Below, piece after piece: positions 21,570 through 34,267 of a stretch of 64,000 nt of DNA. A program made the translations under genes and the position numbers. Source of the stretch: Tomocerus qinae (lineage: Eukaryota; Arthropoda; Collembola; Entomobryomorpha; Tomoceridae); assembly GCA_020055645.1 (NCBI GenBank), contig CM034546.1:1984001-2048000 (forward strand). The letters are read 5' to 3'. The notes beneath the pieces are model-generated. The model saw only the letters and a list, made by a program, of their open reading frames with translations, did not search any database and had not been told where the DNA came from. How positions within the stretch are numbered: the stretch's first letter is position 1; each line of letters starts with the position of its first letter.

Positions 21570-24000
21570 TTAGTTTTTTGACGATAATGCTAATATAGTG
21601 CTGTAGAATATATATTTTAAGAAATAAGTGACCACTTTGTAGCAGAGGAACAATGTCCTTGCAGTGCTAACTACTTTGGTCGTGCAAATTTTATAATATT
21701 TGTTAAAAACAACTGCGATATTCTGCCGTGTCTCAACCCTATCGCCATACTGCTCAGATCGACAACACCTGACCAAAATGCATTTTGTGCAACATTTTAC
21801 ATTTCGATACAACCGGAATCTAAGCCTTTTAATTTTATTTTTCGTAAACCTATACAGGTGCTTAGCATGCAATAATATGCGTTGCTTATTCTCGAATAAA
21901 AATACTGCAGGAAGGATAAGTATTCCTGCCAGGGCTACAAAAAAGATAGTGGAGATGTTCGAATTCTTGAATGTGAGGGGCCTTACATCTTGCTTCTCAA
22001 AACAAAGTTTACACATAGTGAAGTTACTTCTCTGATAATACTCGAACCATTTTTGGTAAATGCCAGATTGGGTCATGAGCTGCAACATATTTTTGAAGTA
22101 GAATCCATTCACAGGTTTTCTTATCCAGAAAGATATTCCTTGCATTCGAGGATAAAATGAATCTTCCTTCTTCCCTTGATATAGATAGATTTTTCTGGTC
22201 GTTTTAAAAATTTCCAATAGGAATCATTTAGAAATCGATGCAGCTGATTTTCTTGATCAATGTAGACAGAATTTTCGCATTTCGCAATCCATTTTGAGGT
22301 GTTACAGAAGGAAATCCTTTTGGATACCTTTGACTTTTCCGAAGTATTTCTATTCCACTTAAGGTGGCCTTGGACAGATACATATTGTTGCCTAATCCGG
22401 TCTTCAACTTTGAAAGGTAGCTATCAAAAGTGGAATAATATTTCTTCAATTTTCCTGCTCTGAAATATTGGTCGAAATCAAACAATTCGTTTTCATTTAA
22501 ATTATAATCAGGACTAAATGTGGCAACATCAGTGTGGTTGATTAATTCCTGAATCGATGTTAGCTTTGTAATTGGTCTTGGCTCTGTAAGATCCGAAATG
22601 ACAATTCCCTTGTAGCCATTCGTGAGGACAATGAACATCATCAGAACGGGAGCGATGATCAGTTTGAGCCATAACTTCTTTGCCACTGAGCTTGGTAGGG
22701 AGTAACTGACTTCCAGCATATATGCATAGCAAATCAATATGAATGGGACATTTTTAATTTTCTTGAGATACAATGTCGTATGTACAAATACGAGAGTAGC
22801 AATTATTGTTCCGATCAAAGAAATCCATGCATAAAATTGAAACGGTCGGATATATCCATAAAAGGAAGTTTTTTCTCCTTCAATGGGAGTGCACGTAATG
22901 AAATTGTAACCCTCCATCGTTGCTGGCATATAGGCTTCATGTGGATAATGTTCCCCTGATGCAATCATGGCTCTGTGGAAAGCTATCGAAATGTAATCAT
23001 ATTTTTGCCTTAGTGGGCAAGGGTAATCAGAAAATGTCGAATTTGGCATTCCGGTTAAAATCATGGAGATAAACGTAATCGGAAAACCGGGATTGGGTCG
23101 ATTGAAGTACGATCCAAAATATATATCATCAGGCAGACGAGGACCACAGTAGTGAGTTTTATATCGATTGCCTGAAATCATGATAAGGACGCCATCCCTG
23201 ACTGACTTCGTCTTCATAAGCAAAGCTCTACTACTTTTTTGTATCTGTTCTCCGTTTATTCCAGAAATATTGCTATGCAGGAGAATTATTTCGTTGTTGA
23301 AATATCCACACTGCAAACAAAATAAGTATATTGATCTGTCGTTTACATCCTGAGAATGCAGAAAATGATTCTGGAATAAACCAATCCAAAATACAATGAA
23401 ATAATATTCAGCACGATTCCCTAATTTATTGTTTTCATGTTTACTGTTCAGTTGTCCAGGAGCCAGTAGAATGTGCACGACGCTGTATTCTGCCAGGTCA
23501 TAATGCTTGTTAAAATACGGCGGATAGAAAGGTTCCTCCATCCCCTGAGGCAATACTAAGTATGAAGTGATGTATGTCGTGAATGCGAAATCGAATTGTC
23601 GGTTTAAATTCATGTTGATTGCAATGTAAGCAAGGCAGTTAAACTTAGAGTAGAGGTGAGGAGATGACAATTTTCTTTCCATCCTCGAATGCACCGAAAA
23701 CTTATCTGCCATTATCAATCTCCCTTTTATCTCATTTTCCGTGTAGTTAAATTTTCTCAGCCAATCTCTTTCTAGCTCGTCCATCCCTGTAACTGCATGA
23801 GGAATGTCAACGTTATTTAGATCTTCCACTAAAAGCCCTCTTGCTTTACTCTTCTTATTTCCGTATTCTATTTTGTACACGATGAAATTTATGTAGCACC
23901 GATTTTCTGTAATTGCTAATTCAGCCAGTTTTCCACAAATAGTGGACTGAATGAATCCCAGTAAAATGTACAGAAATGCATATTTCATTTTCACAGCCAT
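21570..24000 (-). pseudogene. Ionotropic receptor-like gene A, broken by two frameshifts
   Basis: Starts at ATG 24000 (MAVKMKYAFLYILLG signal peptide), aligned with the start of the intact paralogue A' at 42784. The two are strongly similar over the whole length. The receptor core is recognisable: FYGYIRPFQFYAW before helix M1, NGYKGIVISDLTEPRP after M3, and the final helix after SNISTIFF. Compared with A', one base is missing in an A-run at 22292-22295 (cctcaaaatgg versus cctaaaaa-type), which leads to a stop at 22228-22230. About four bases are then missing near 22200-22206, after which the frame from 22217 runs to the stop at 21570. The piece between the two sites is readable only in a third frame. 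As it stands it cannot make a full receptor, losing the part after M3 including the last helix. One change lies in a homopolymer, so a sequencing error is possible there, but not easily for the 4-bp loss. Confidence 0.8.
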
Positions 24001-25848
24001 TTCTCTGTTAATAAATAGCTTATTTAAAGTTGAGAAATTGAAAGTCTTGTTTTGCTTAAACACAATACAATTATTGCTCAGTAATTTTAAAAGCAACGTG
24101 AAATTTGCAAAGTTTCAGATGTATTTGTACTAATATATGCATATAACAAAATTAATTTTTGATAAATTTCTGAGACAATCTTAAATCTTAATTCAATTGT
24201 TAAGATTTGTGATACGATCTATAAAATTTGTCGTTTTACACTGAAGTGATAAGATAATGCCTAGTAGCAGGCTTTGAAGAAACATAACAAAAGTTTGCAT
24301 TATGACAAGAGAAACTCAGCTTGCGTGATTCTTCAAGCCGTCTTACTTAACAAATGACTTTAAATTATTCACACTTCATATCGGATATTTCTTGTAAGTA
24401 CAAAATCTTGCACCCACACATTACAATGCTATTCCACAACGATTTTCTTATCTGAATATTATAACCCCATTCTGAGATATCTGTATCATATATCTATATC
24501 AACGCTGTATTGAGGAGAGGGGCATTGGGGGGAAATCCATCCCCGAATTCTTTTTCTTTTTTCTTGGAAATTTTTCTTAAAAAACCAAAAAATTTCGCGC
24601 TTCGCGAGAATGAAACGATGTTCTGACATTAAACTAAATATTGACGATCAAATCTTTTGAAATTCTAGCAATTTTTGAAATAGAAATATTGAGGACCTAG
24701 TAATATAGTACACTTAATTATATAGTATAGGTAAATGTAACGAAATGAAAACTTTTTATAACCAAACAGTGCTCAGATAAAATTCGAGTGATTGAAAAAA
24801 TGGAGTTTGACAACACAAAATACTCTAGAAAGGAAAAGCTTATGAAATAAAACGAAAACAGTTGTCTTCTCAAAAAGCAACCAAAAAATAATTCTAATAT
24901 CTGTGTTATAATTACCTAATTTTTGGTCAATAATTTTGGCTGATTGTAACTGATAATAAACATTGAAAATTCTGAAATTACTGCCCTACATATAGTATAT
25001 CATCAGACCGAGTGAGACGCTGAGGCGGTGACCATATGAACCACAATACTATCTTATACTATATTCTACTTTATGTCGCATGACGAACGTGGAATGTCTT
25101 AAGCTGAGTTGATATTGCTAAGCAACTTAACAAATTGCTTTAAATTATTAACAATTTCAATCGACTGAACTATTAAATAAAAACCTCTTTAGATTGTTAA
25201 TTATTTATCAAATTTATCAAAAGGTTTTCTAATGTCACGTTTGTTAATCAATTGCATCCACCTTCTTTTCTCCTAATCCAGAACAGTCACAAAGTTAGCC
25301 AAACCGTATTCCTCGTCAGGTACAATTCTTCAGTATACAATACAATTGTTTTAAATTTTTAACGCATTCCTGCTACACGTAATTTATACACGTACTTTGC
25401 ACGACGACCGGAAGGCAATTGAATTGATAAAGGATAATTTTATTCATAATTCTGTTAAGTAGTACACATTGAAATTCAGTACATCTTTGTGTATCTTATC
25501 TTAACTTACATTTTTAAATCGCCCACAATACAAGCCACCAGCAGATGCAAACATTTACAATTAATTACTACTTCCTAAATCCTAATACCAATTAAAATAA
25601 CATTCCATTCCTTTTTCTGGCTGTATATTTTTTGGATACAGACCAATATCCCTATGACCTTATCTAAAACGTACAGGTAGCAATTTTAATGGGGCACTAT
25701 ATCTACCTGTCGGTACATTTTTGAAACTAGCCTCGGCATCCTTCACTGAATCATATTACATTTGTTCGATTGACAATTGTTTTGCAAGAAGGTAGAATAG
25801 AGTAATGATATTATCCTATTTTGAAATTATTAGCTTCTTGGTTTGTAT
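24001..25848. other. Spacer between receptors A and B, part of a segmental duplication
   Basis: No gene seen. 24230-24360 matches 42985-43110 and 25085-25400 matches 44137-44455, at similar distances from the receptors, so the spacer was duplicated with the A-B pair. A GC-rich half-element (aggggcattggggggaaat) sits at 24505-24600. Confidence 0.5.
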
Positions 25849-28206
25849 TTATTTCCGATCCCTAAAATCTAAACTTCTTATTAGGAAAGTTGGAGCATGA
25901 TATTTTCTTACTAAAGCAGTAGAAGAATTTTGATAAAATTCAATTGCAAATATAATCAAGCAAACCAAAATAAGTATTAAATAAAGCAAAAATATGGTCG
26001 TGATATTGGAATTCCTGAAGGAAAGCTTGTCGATCGATACAGTTTTACTTGTGAATACTGATGTCACATTTCTTGATTTCATGAATCGATTGATGTCTCT
26101 TTGCTCAAAATAAATATGCCAGCGTTCAAAGAGCTCATATATTCCGGAACTCATAACATTTTGTAGTCTGAAATACGTCAAGTATTTCATAAATGTGTCT
26201 GGAATATTCATTGCTGTTTGCTTTCGGAGAAAGTGATCAGTTCCACGAACATAGTTGATATCCGGAAATAAATACTGTTCATAATTATTTAACCATTTGT
26301 TCGATTGTACAAAAACCTTTTTCAGGTGACAAAGTTTCAAAACATGCTGAAAATGTTTGAAAATTTCCTCACTCGAATCGGGAATGTTGCTACCCATAAT
26401 AAAATGTGATGGTAGACTAGCCAAAAGTTTTAATTCATGCGTATAGTTAATTTCAAGTATTTCTTGCACGCGACTTTGGTTGATCATGAAGTGAGCTACT
26501 AGACCAGTTGCTATTTCCAACCATTTTGGGGAGATGCCAAAACTTTCAACAATTGGTTTCAACTTCAATAAGTTTTTGTAATCTTCAGCGTCCCTTGGGT
26601 GAGTAGCACTATATCGATTGCAAGCAGGTTTAGTAAGATTAACCCCAAATACAGGTCGTAATGTTTGAGGTAGATATGCATCATTACATAATGCATTAAC
26701 GGCTTCGTCAAACTCCAAAATAGACTATGTGTCTTTTGGCAGGTTCTTGGACGTCATTATTACATCTTCATAAAATGGTCTTGGGCTCACCAGAAAGAAA
26801 TTGTCAAGATGGTTGAAAAGAGTATAGTTTGTTAGCAGTTGTTGCGGTAAAAACATTTTGCTGACGATCATAGATTTATAAGCATTGCTGAAAATTGTCC
26901 CCACAATGATCCAAATCCCAAAAGTAGAAATCAATTTCCAGTCGCTAATCCCTCCAGGAATTTTTATTCCCTGCTCAAGAAATGTTGCCGCATGATCGCA
27001 AGTTAAAAGCATAAATTTCTTGAAAGCTTCCTTCTTAGTACTGCGAGGGGAAGCGGTTTGAAAAGCTACCACCAGAGACATAACAACAATAGACAGACTG
27101 ATCAGACCCCAACTTATTTTGTCATATGGACTGATATATATATTCCAATTCAACACTTCTTCCACTCCGTAGCAAGTAACGAAATTCCAGTCATAATCCC
27201 CCGTTACAACCCTCAAAGATGACATTTGCCTAAATTCTAATTCGTCAGTATTTGGTTTGAAATATTTAAGTGTAATTCGGACATTATTATTCTGCATCGA
27301 TATTTCCTTTAGATACATTTTTAGTAATGGAAGGTACATATAAGTTGTTTTCCACTTTAAATACTCAAAAGGCGACATTAGAGAAGTCAAGTTATCAATT
27401 TTGCCGTCCGGAAGATTTTGGTCGCTGACATTTACTTTAATCCCAGTAGTATCTAAACAATACATTGGATTTGGGATCTTATATTTGTGTTCGTCGATGT
27501 ATTGTGTAATGTTGAGAATTATATTTTCAGTTATTTCAATAAAATACATTTTCAATAACAAACTGTTTAGAGAAGGGAAAAGACACGGCCAGCCATGTTT
27601 AACCAGTAATAGAACTTCTGAAAGTTGATAAGAATTTTCTCTTTCCATTTGAAAATCTGCAATTGGTAAGATTACAAATGATTTAAATCCGTTAACGTAG
27701 GAATAATACTGTTTGATGAATCTGTGTGATGAAATGAGAATTTCATAGCCATAATTCTCGCGACAAAATTTCATTCTTGTATCAAAATCCACAGAGCATG
27801 GACCAAATATACCATCTTGGCTGAGTTTGCTGACTTCTGTTTTTTCTCCCACAGTAAAGATGATAATTTTCGTATAAAGGAATATCCATTTCCGATATTG
27901 TAGTTGAAGTGTCGGAGACTTGATTGGTATAGTTTCATTTTCCATGTGCATAAAACTGATCGGACCTCTTTCAGTAACTTTTAGATTCGAAATTAATGGA
28001 ATCCGACGATCATAAATAATAGACACACTGGTTTTTAAGGATAAAGAATTTATTATCACATCAAGGCCCACAATTTCTACGTATTTTCTTTGTGAAGAAC
28101 CTTTAACCATGCACAAAGTGTCTATTATTATGAAATAGACGGCTACAAGTAATTTCCACTGTTTATGATTTACTACGACGAAATTACGTTTTGGGAAATA
28201 CATCAT
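25849..28206 (-). CDS. Ionotropic receptor-like gene B with one in-frame TAG
   Basis: Starts at ATG 28206 (a second ATG follows directly). A hydrophobic signal/anchor region covers about residues 17-36. One frame runs to 25849, interrupted only by TAG at 26725-26727, codon 494. The 289-codon part after it is in the same frame and keeps all expected features: a conserved RPVFGVNLTKPAC region, then a final membrane helix after SFRNSNITTIF. Before the stop lie M1 (after EVLNWNIYISPYDKISWG), the pore region and M3 with NAYKSMIVSKMFLP, the IR counterpart of the SYTANLAAF end. Related copies B' and B'' carry Asn at or beside the stop position. The gene may be a very young pseudogene, a null allele, or expressed by stop-codon readthrough, which is known for some fly IR genes. 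A TATA box lies about 80 bp upstream. Intronless. Confidence 0.8.
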
Positions 28207-28282
28207 TTCAGAATAAATTTGAAGATTCTACCTTAAACTTGTTCAACTTCAGTTCCACTGTTCAAAACGAAATAGAAGGTGT

Positions 28283-28292
28283 CCTTTATATA
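28283..28292 (-). promoter_or_regulatory. TATA box of receptor gene B
   Basis: Minus strand reads TATATAAAGG about 77 bp before the ATG at 28206. An intact core promoter argues the locus may still be transcribed. Confidence 0.5.
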
Positions 28293-29639
28293 AGGTTGGC
28301 TTGTTGAAATGAACAAGTGTGACAATTATCGAAATGGTTCAATTGAATATAGTTATTGGGCGTGACCAATTGTCAAAAGTAGGGATGGACCGATGAATTG
28401 GCTGAGATGCGACCGTTTTTATTTCAATCCAATGCCGTTGACAACGAAGTCCAATGTAAGCGACCACTTTACTCCATTTCAATTCTCGTTAAATCTATTA
28501 TTGCAAGCATTTGCATTTTAATCTTTTCCATATTAAGTAGAAAGGTATTTGACTTTTAGCTCACTTTGCCTGTTGATAGGAATAACCGCTCTTAAATATG
28601 ACCCACATTACCAGCCCTTATTCTCAGTTCCGCTTTATTTTTGTTGCGCTACTTTTTCCAATACATTAAACATGTTCTTCTCCCAATGTATTGGTAAACG
28701 CACTTGACCCAAATTCAAAACCATAACCTTAATTGTTTATGGAATTGGCATAAATATAGCTACAAATATGATTTCTATTACTTTACTTAAACTGATAAAT
28801 ATTTAATATGAGCTGAAAATAACAATTCAATAGCGGCCGAAATTGTACACATGTCAAATATTTGGTTTACATCAAACTATTTTAAAAACTTTTTGAATAA
28901 CTAAATACATTTCTGGAGCAGATTAAATGGTCAATTCACTGATTGTCTTTAACCCCATTAGAAAAAATAATGTTGCATTCTTTTGGTGACCTTTGACGAC
29001 AAAAATATTCTTTCGATACTTTATTAATCGAAATATTGGCGTAGCCATAGCCATACATGATGATCCATTTCGATAATCACTATAATTTATGAATCTATGT
29101 ATACAAATGTTGTCGTTACAAATTTTGCTAGAAATTATCACTGAATAAGGTACTTAGGAGGGGTATTTAGGAGGGGGTGGAGGGCGGCAGTACCTCCTCC
29201 AAGTATGAAATAACGAGGTTATTTTCGAGTATTTTTGAATACCTGTTAAGTTTTTGTGATTATTTTTGCTTGTCCTCTTCAACAAATTTGTACATACGTC
29301 CTTGTTGTACATACATACGGCTAATGAAATTCGTAAACCTACTTTTCTTCTATTATCAAGGTGGAACGAAAAACAATACTTTTATAATAAACCTTACAAA
29401 TTAGAAAAGCATTTTAAATTTTATTTTTAACGCGATCCAAAGCAGTATTGTTGACACTCAGCTTATTTCATAGATGATGGAAAGATTTCAAAGTTAAAAT
29501 TTCTAAAATATTTTGGGAGTGTCTTCCTCAAACGTTTTAGTTATTTCCACCTAATTTTTTGAGAAAGGCTTTTAATAGACATCAGACAATTAAACCGAAA
29601 AGGGCCGATGTTTTAAATTCAGTAGTTGTGCTGGGAATC
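28293..29639. other. Intergenic, no gene seen
   Basis: 28550-28745 repeats the flank found at 20340-20560. A G-rich run (aggaggggtatttaggagggggtggagggcgg) lies at 29157-29190. No exon or structured RNA recognised. Confidence 0.4.
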
Positions 29640-32015
29640 TTACAGTACTGTGGGATCTTCTTGTTGAATGTAAGCCCATTTGTGGTGGTGTCCATGCCAT
29701 AAAATAAGTCTTAAATATTAATTTTCCGAACAACTTGTTTATTATTTCATCTATATAATAAGAGCAATTCATTTCCCCTTTAACATCAATGTACGACTTT
29801 CAAATTTTTACTGGATGGGCACATCATAGTCAGAACCCCAAACCTAGAGTTTCAAAACGATATCTTTCATAGAAATCGTTTTATGATTTCTTGAATTTCG
29901 AATTTTAACATTGAAGGAGTGGGAGAAAACCCTCCGATCTGTCACGTTTTGTTCAAATACTCCTCCTACAGTTTTCATCCGATCTTTATCAAACTTTTTC
30001 CTGAATTACTCGACTTAATAATAAAGACGGTAGCCACTCCAGTTTTTCATTTTTTAGTAGAAAATATTTTGCCAGTGAATTTCAAAAATTTGACAAAGTC
30101 CTACTCTTTAAGCAGGCAGGCCTCCGCTATGTAAAGGGATTAGTCCCTTTCACCTCGAACGGGGCGACCGCAACGGAGTCAAACTATTAATAGCAAGGCG
30201 ATGTTTATTTAGTTTGTGTCATTTGGTTGTGGATTGAACAGGTTGACTTGACTTGACATAGAATTGGTTAGTAAATGCAACGGGATAAGAAAATAGATAG
30301 AAATAACGAGGACGATTAAAATAGTGGTAGCTAATTAAAATAACAGAGCTACTTAAAATGATGAGGTGAAAATGACTGAATATTTAAGATGACGGGAACA
30401 TTTAATACACACAGATTATTTAAAATGGCAGGAATGTTAAAATGACGAGGTTATTTAAAATGACATAGATTAAAAACAACGAGGTTATTCAAAATGAAGG
30501 GGTGATTCTAAACGACGGGGTTATTTAAAATGTTGTCTTTTTAAAATGTGGGGTCATTTAAAATGATGTCTATTTAAAATGACGGGGTCATTTATAATGA
30601 CGTCTATTTCAAATGACGGGGTCATTTATAATGACGTCTATTTAAATAGACAGGGTCATTTACAATGACGTCCATTTAAAATGATGGGATCATTTGCAAT
30701 GACGTCTATTTAAAATGACGGGGTCATTTACAATGACGTCTATTTAAAATGACGGGATCATTTGCAATGACGTCTATTTAAAATGACGGAGTCATTTACA
30801 ATGACGTCTATTTAAAATGACGGGGTCATTTACAATGACGTCTATTTAAAATGATGTCTATGTACAATGATGGGGTAATGTAAAATTACGGGGTGATTTA
30901 AAATTATGTCCATATAGTATTAATGATAATTTGATAATATAATGAAAATCGGGCCCTGATGAAAGGACTTCAACATTTACTTTGTTTAGTTAAATTATGT
31001 TGAATTTGATTCAATATTATTATGTTGATTCGATAAGTATTGTTTTTTGTTCCCCATCCTTAGGATATTGTGTAGCAATGCAGCAAGCAATTTTTTAAAC
31101 ATTTTAATCTGTTAATTTTCATATTTTTTAATGCATAATTCATACTCATTATCTACCGTCCCCATTAAGGGGTTAACCATTTCCCGTTCGGAGAACGGGC
31201 CTATTACTAGTTACATAATACATGATAATTAGCATGACATTAGATAGACAAAAACCGTCCACCGTTATATTTTTTATTAGCAATTCAATAGTGACATGTA
31301 GAATCTCTTCTTCCATTACCGACATAACCGTAATAACAAGTTAAGCCAGGACAACATGAGCTGGTAACAGTACAGCCATTCCCAGCATGATAGCAAGGCT
31401 GAAACAGAAAGAATATGACGACTTTTAGACTTTAGTATTTATATTAAAGCGTCGCTGCGAATTTTGAAGTTCAAGTTTCAATTAGTAAACGTATCTGAAC
31501 GATAACAAAGTGTGTTCTAGTATTAAAGGACATTAAGTTATTTCACTGTTTTCGATTTTAGCTGATTTAAGTATAATTTAAGTATTTTAAAATACTTGCA
31601 AGTATTTTAAGTATAGGGCCCAATGTAAGTATAATACTTGCCATTTCAGTATACCTGGTAACTCTGTTTGTGATGGTGTCCATGCCGAAATAAAAAGCAA
31701 TGATATATAAATATTAATTTCCCTAACAACTTTTTTATTATTTCACTACATATTATGTATTAGTTAGCATAGCATTTTAGACAGACAAAAACCGTCCACC
31801 ATTCTATTTTATTAGAAATTTAATAGCGACATGTAGAATCTCTTCTTCCACCACCGACACTTCCGTAATAACATGTTAAGCCAGGACAACATGAGCTGGT
31901 AACAGTACACTGACGTCCAGCATGATAGCAAGACTGAAACGGAAAGAATATGACGACTTTTAGAGTTTGGTATTTATATTATAAGCGTCGCTGCGAATTT
32001 TGATGTTCATAAATA
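29640..32015. repeat. Tandem duplication carrying the cystine-knot terminal exon
   Basis: Unit 1 is 29640-29760 plus 31200-31490; unit 2 is 31665-32015. Shared strings include gtggtgtccatgcc, gacaaaaaccgtccacc, catgtagaatctcttcttcca and gaatatgacgacttttaga. Unit 1 is split by about 1.44 kb of extra DNA (about 29761-31200) that holds the 34-bp minisatellite. Confidence 0.65.
30260..30900. repeat. 34-bp minisatellite with a decamer substructure
   Basis: From about 30545 to 30850 the unit tcatttacaatgacgtctat + ttaaaatgacgggg repeats about nine times with few changes. To the left (30260-30545) degenerate versions of the shorter motif ttaaaatgacggg occur. Each unit holds TGACGTC, a CRE/ATF-like core. 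Short hairpins (aagggattagtccctt near 30136 and cccgttcggagaacggg near 31183) flank the block. Confidence 0.75.
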
Positions 32016-32124
32016 GAGTGGCAAAGTGTTAATCAAATCGACTTACTGGCCGAGGTCGTGGACCACTAGGCTTTGGAAAAAGCCACCACCAGAATCGTTT
32101 CGTGCGGCTTTTCGAGTTCGGCAT
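31285..32124 (-). CDS. Cystine-knot-like small peptide with two alternative terminal exons
   Basis: Exon 1 is 32124-32047 (ATG at 32124; basic, Trp- and Pro-rich; donor gtaagt, phase 0). Two candidate last exons follow, 31933-31820 (TAA) and 31398-31285 (TGA), each after a tttcag acceptor and in the right phase. Each last exon has six Cys spaced C-x6-C-x5-C-C-x4-C-x13-C, the pattern of an inhibitor-cystine-knot fold, and the two are about 80% identical. Such peptides include antimicrobial peptides, protease inhibitors and channel-acting toxins; I cannot tell which this is. Exon 1 is not a signal peptide, and the sequence just upstream of its ATG belongs to the broken receptor B'', so the original 5' exon is missing or lies elsewhere. 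One exon 1 could serve both last exons by alternative splicing. Confidence 0.6.
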
Positions 32125-33159
32125 TGTACAAAAGCTGTTTTCAGGTGACACAAATTAAAAACATTATCAAATGTCTTAAATATTTTTTTATTTCGATCGG
32201 GAATAATGCTGGCTACAATGAATCGTTGTGGCAGAGTAGCCAAAAGTTTTATTTCATGAGTTTTATGGTATACTTTATTTTCCAGTATTTCTTGCACGTG
32301 ACTTTTGTTGATTTTGTAATAAGCAGCCAATGCCGGATTTAGTTCCAGCCATTTAGTGTGATTATCAAAGCTTTCAAAAATGGGTTTCATCTTTAGGAGG
32401 CTTTTGTATTCTGCAATGTTACTTAGTCGTATACCATCGTATTGAGTACAAGAAGGTTTGGGAATATTCACACCGAATACAGGCAACAACGTTTTAGGTA
32501 ATTTTGCATCCTTACAAAATGTGTTGGTAGCTCTGTAATATTCAAATATAGAATTTGAATCTAGCTCTTTTGGCATATTTTTTGCATTTATTGCAATGTC
32601 ATAATAAAAGGATTGTGTGGCCACAAAAAAGAAATTTTCCAGATCTTTGAAAAGAGTGTAATTTGTTTGCAGTTGAATGGGCAAAAACATTTTGCTGACG
32701 ATGATGGATTTATAGGCATTACTGAAAATTGTCCCCATGGCGATCCAAATGCCAAAAGTAAAAATTAGCTTCCAATTTTTCATTACCCTTGGTATATTTA
32801 TTCCTTGTTCAAGAAAAGTTGCTACATGATTGCAAATCAAAAACAAAAATTTTTTCAGGGTCTGCATCTTAGTCTTAATATTGTTAGTGGAGTTGGTTTC
32901 AAAAACTCTTACTAGAGCCAAGACAACAATTGACAAGGTGATTAGGCTCCAGCATATTTCATCGAATGGACTGACATATATCTTCCAGTTTAGCATTTCC
33001 TGTACGCCATAGCATGTCACAAAATTCCAATCAGTTTCCCCGGTTAATACTTGTAAAGATGACAGCTGCCTAAACTCGAAATCGTATGTCTTAGGCGCCA
33101 AATACCAAATTGCAGGTCGAATATGTGGGAAGGATAATTCTTTCAAACATATTTCTAGT

Positions 33160-33167
33160 AATGCAAG
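33160..33167. repeat. Target duplication of the hAT element (left)
   Basis: AATGCAAG, repeated exactly at 34268-34275. The uninterrupted paralogue B' has a single copy at 46692-46699. Confidence 0.9.
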
Positions 33168-34267
33168 TAGGGCATCCAGTCTCGGGTAGCTTTGGCCAGT
33201 CCCGGGAAATGAGACTTCCCGGGAAATTCCCGAGACTGAAACATACCTACCTATAGCACTAAAAATTTCCAAATTTTTATTTTAAAAGGATGAATATTTA
33301 GTTTTTTAATGCCAGCAGAAAATCTTGGATTAAAATACATATTCCAATATTAAAATATTATGATATAACTTGTCCTAACTGCAATGAATTTCAATTTATA
33401 CCTTTGAATTTATTCCGAAAATAAAAAAAGAAGTATCACTTAACAAGCTGGTTCTGATGTCGTGTTGTATATTCTAATTGACATAAGGACTATGACTTGG
33501 CGTATTCAATTACGCTACAACCGACGGCGACCAAGTTATACTAATCGCCAGGTGTTAGATGTTTATTAGTTAGGTTATTTATGTCGTGTGGATGGGATAA
33601 GCCCCATGATTACTGGTTGAAATGCCAATAATGTAATGTTTCTGCTCTTCTAGAACTAAATGTTAAATAAATATTCAAATTAATAGAGATAGAGAAGACG
33701 ATGACCATTCCTTTTGCTTTTAAGAATTCTATTATTGTAATCTATTTGTTGATGTCAACTAAGATTTCATTTGCTGGGATGGCCTACGTGATAGTCTGTA
33801 TTATTATCAATTTCAAAGAAATGGGATATTTGGGAGTCCATTTTAAATTTTTACAGTGCTTTTGAGTCATTTTAGGTTGCTAAAAGTAAGATTGCCTGTA
33901 AGAGTTGAAATTGACTGGATAGGTAAATCTATAATTTGATGGAACGGAATAGCTCTCTCGTTTAGTAAATTAACTTATATGGAGAAATGTGTTAAGATGT
34001 AAATAACATATTTCAATAAAGGTTTGAGAAATAATAAATTAAATTAATATTGGCAGTAGAAACCAGAGTTACTAATAATATATTTCACGCTCACATACAA
34101 ATAATTTGTAACGTAAAAATTTTCAAACCCAATTTTTATAAAAAAATTGCTCCATAAAATGTTTAATTTTTCGAGAATTTCCCGAGACTGATACAGTCAG
34201 TCTCGGGAAATAAGTCTCGAGACTCCCGGGAATTCCCGGGACTTATTTCCCGGGACTGGATGCCCTA
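33168..34267. mobile_element. Non-autonomous hAT-type element, 1100 bp
   Basis: Ends TAGGGCATCCAGTCTCGGG ... and, reverse-complemented, TAGGGCATCCAGTCCCGGG. It is bounded by perfect 8-bp duplications. Both subterminal regions carry many cccgggaa/cccgagact motifs in both orientations. The middle is AT-rich with no transposase frame. Inserted in receptor B''. Confidence 0.9.

Noticed and set aside
25849..26718. Separate 289-aa gene downstream of receptor B
   Set aside because: It starts at TTG, lies in the same frame as receptor B, and aligns with the middle and end of B' and B''. It is the 3' part of the same gene.
30260..30900. CRISPR array
   Set aside because: Regular repeats are present, but there are no unique spacers: the whole 34-bp unit repeats. 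The genome is eukaryotic.
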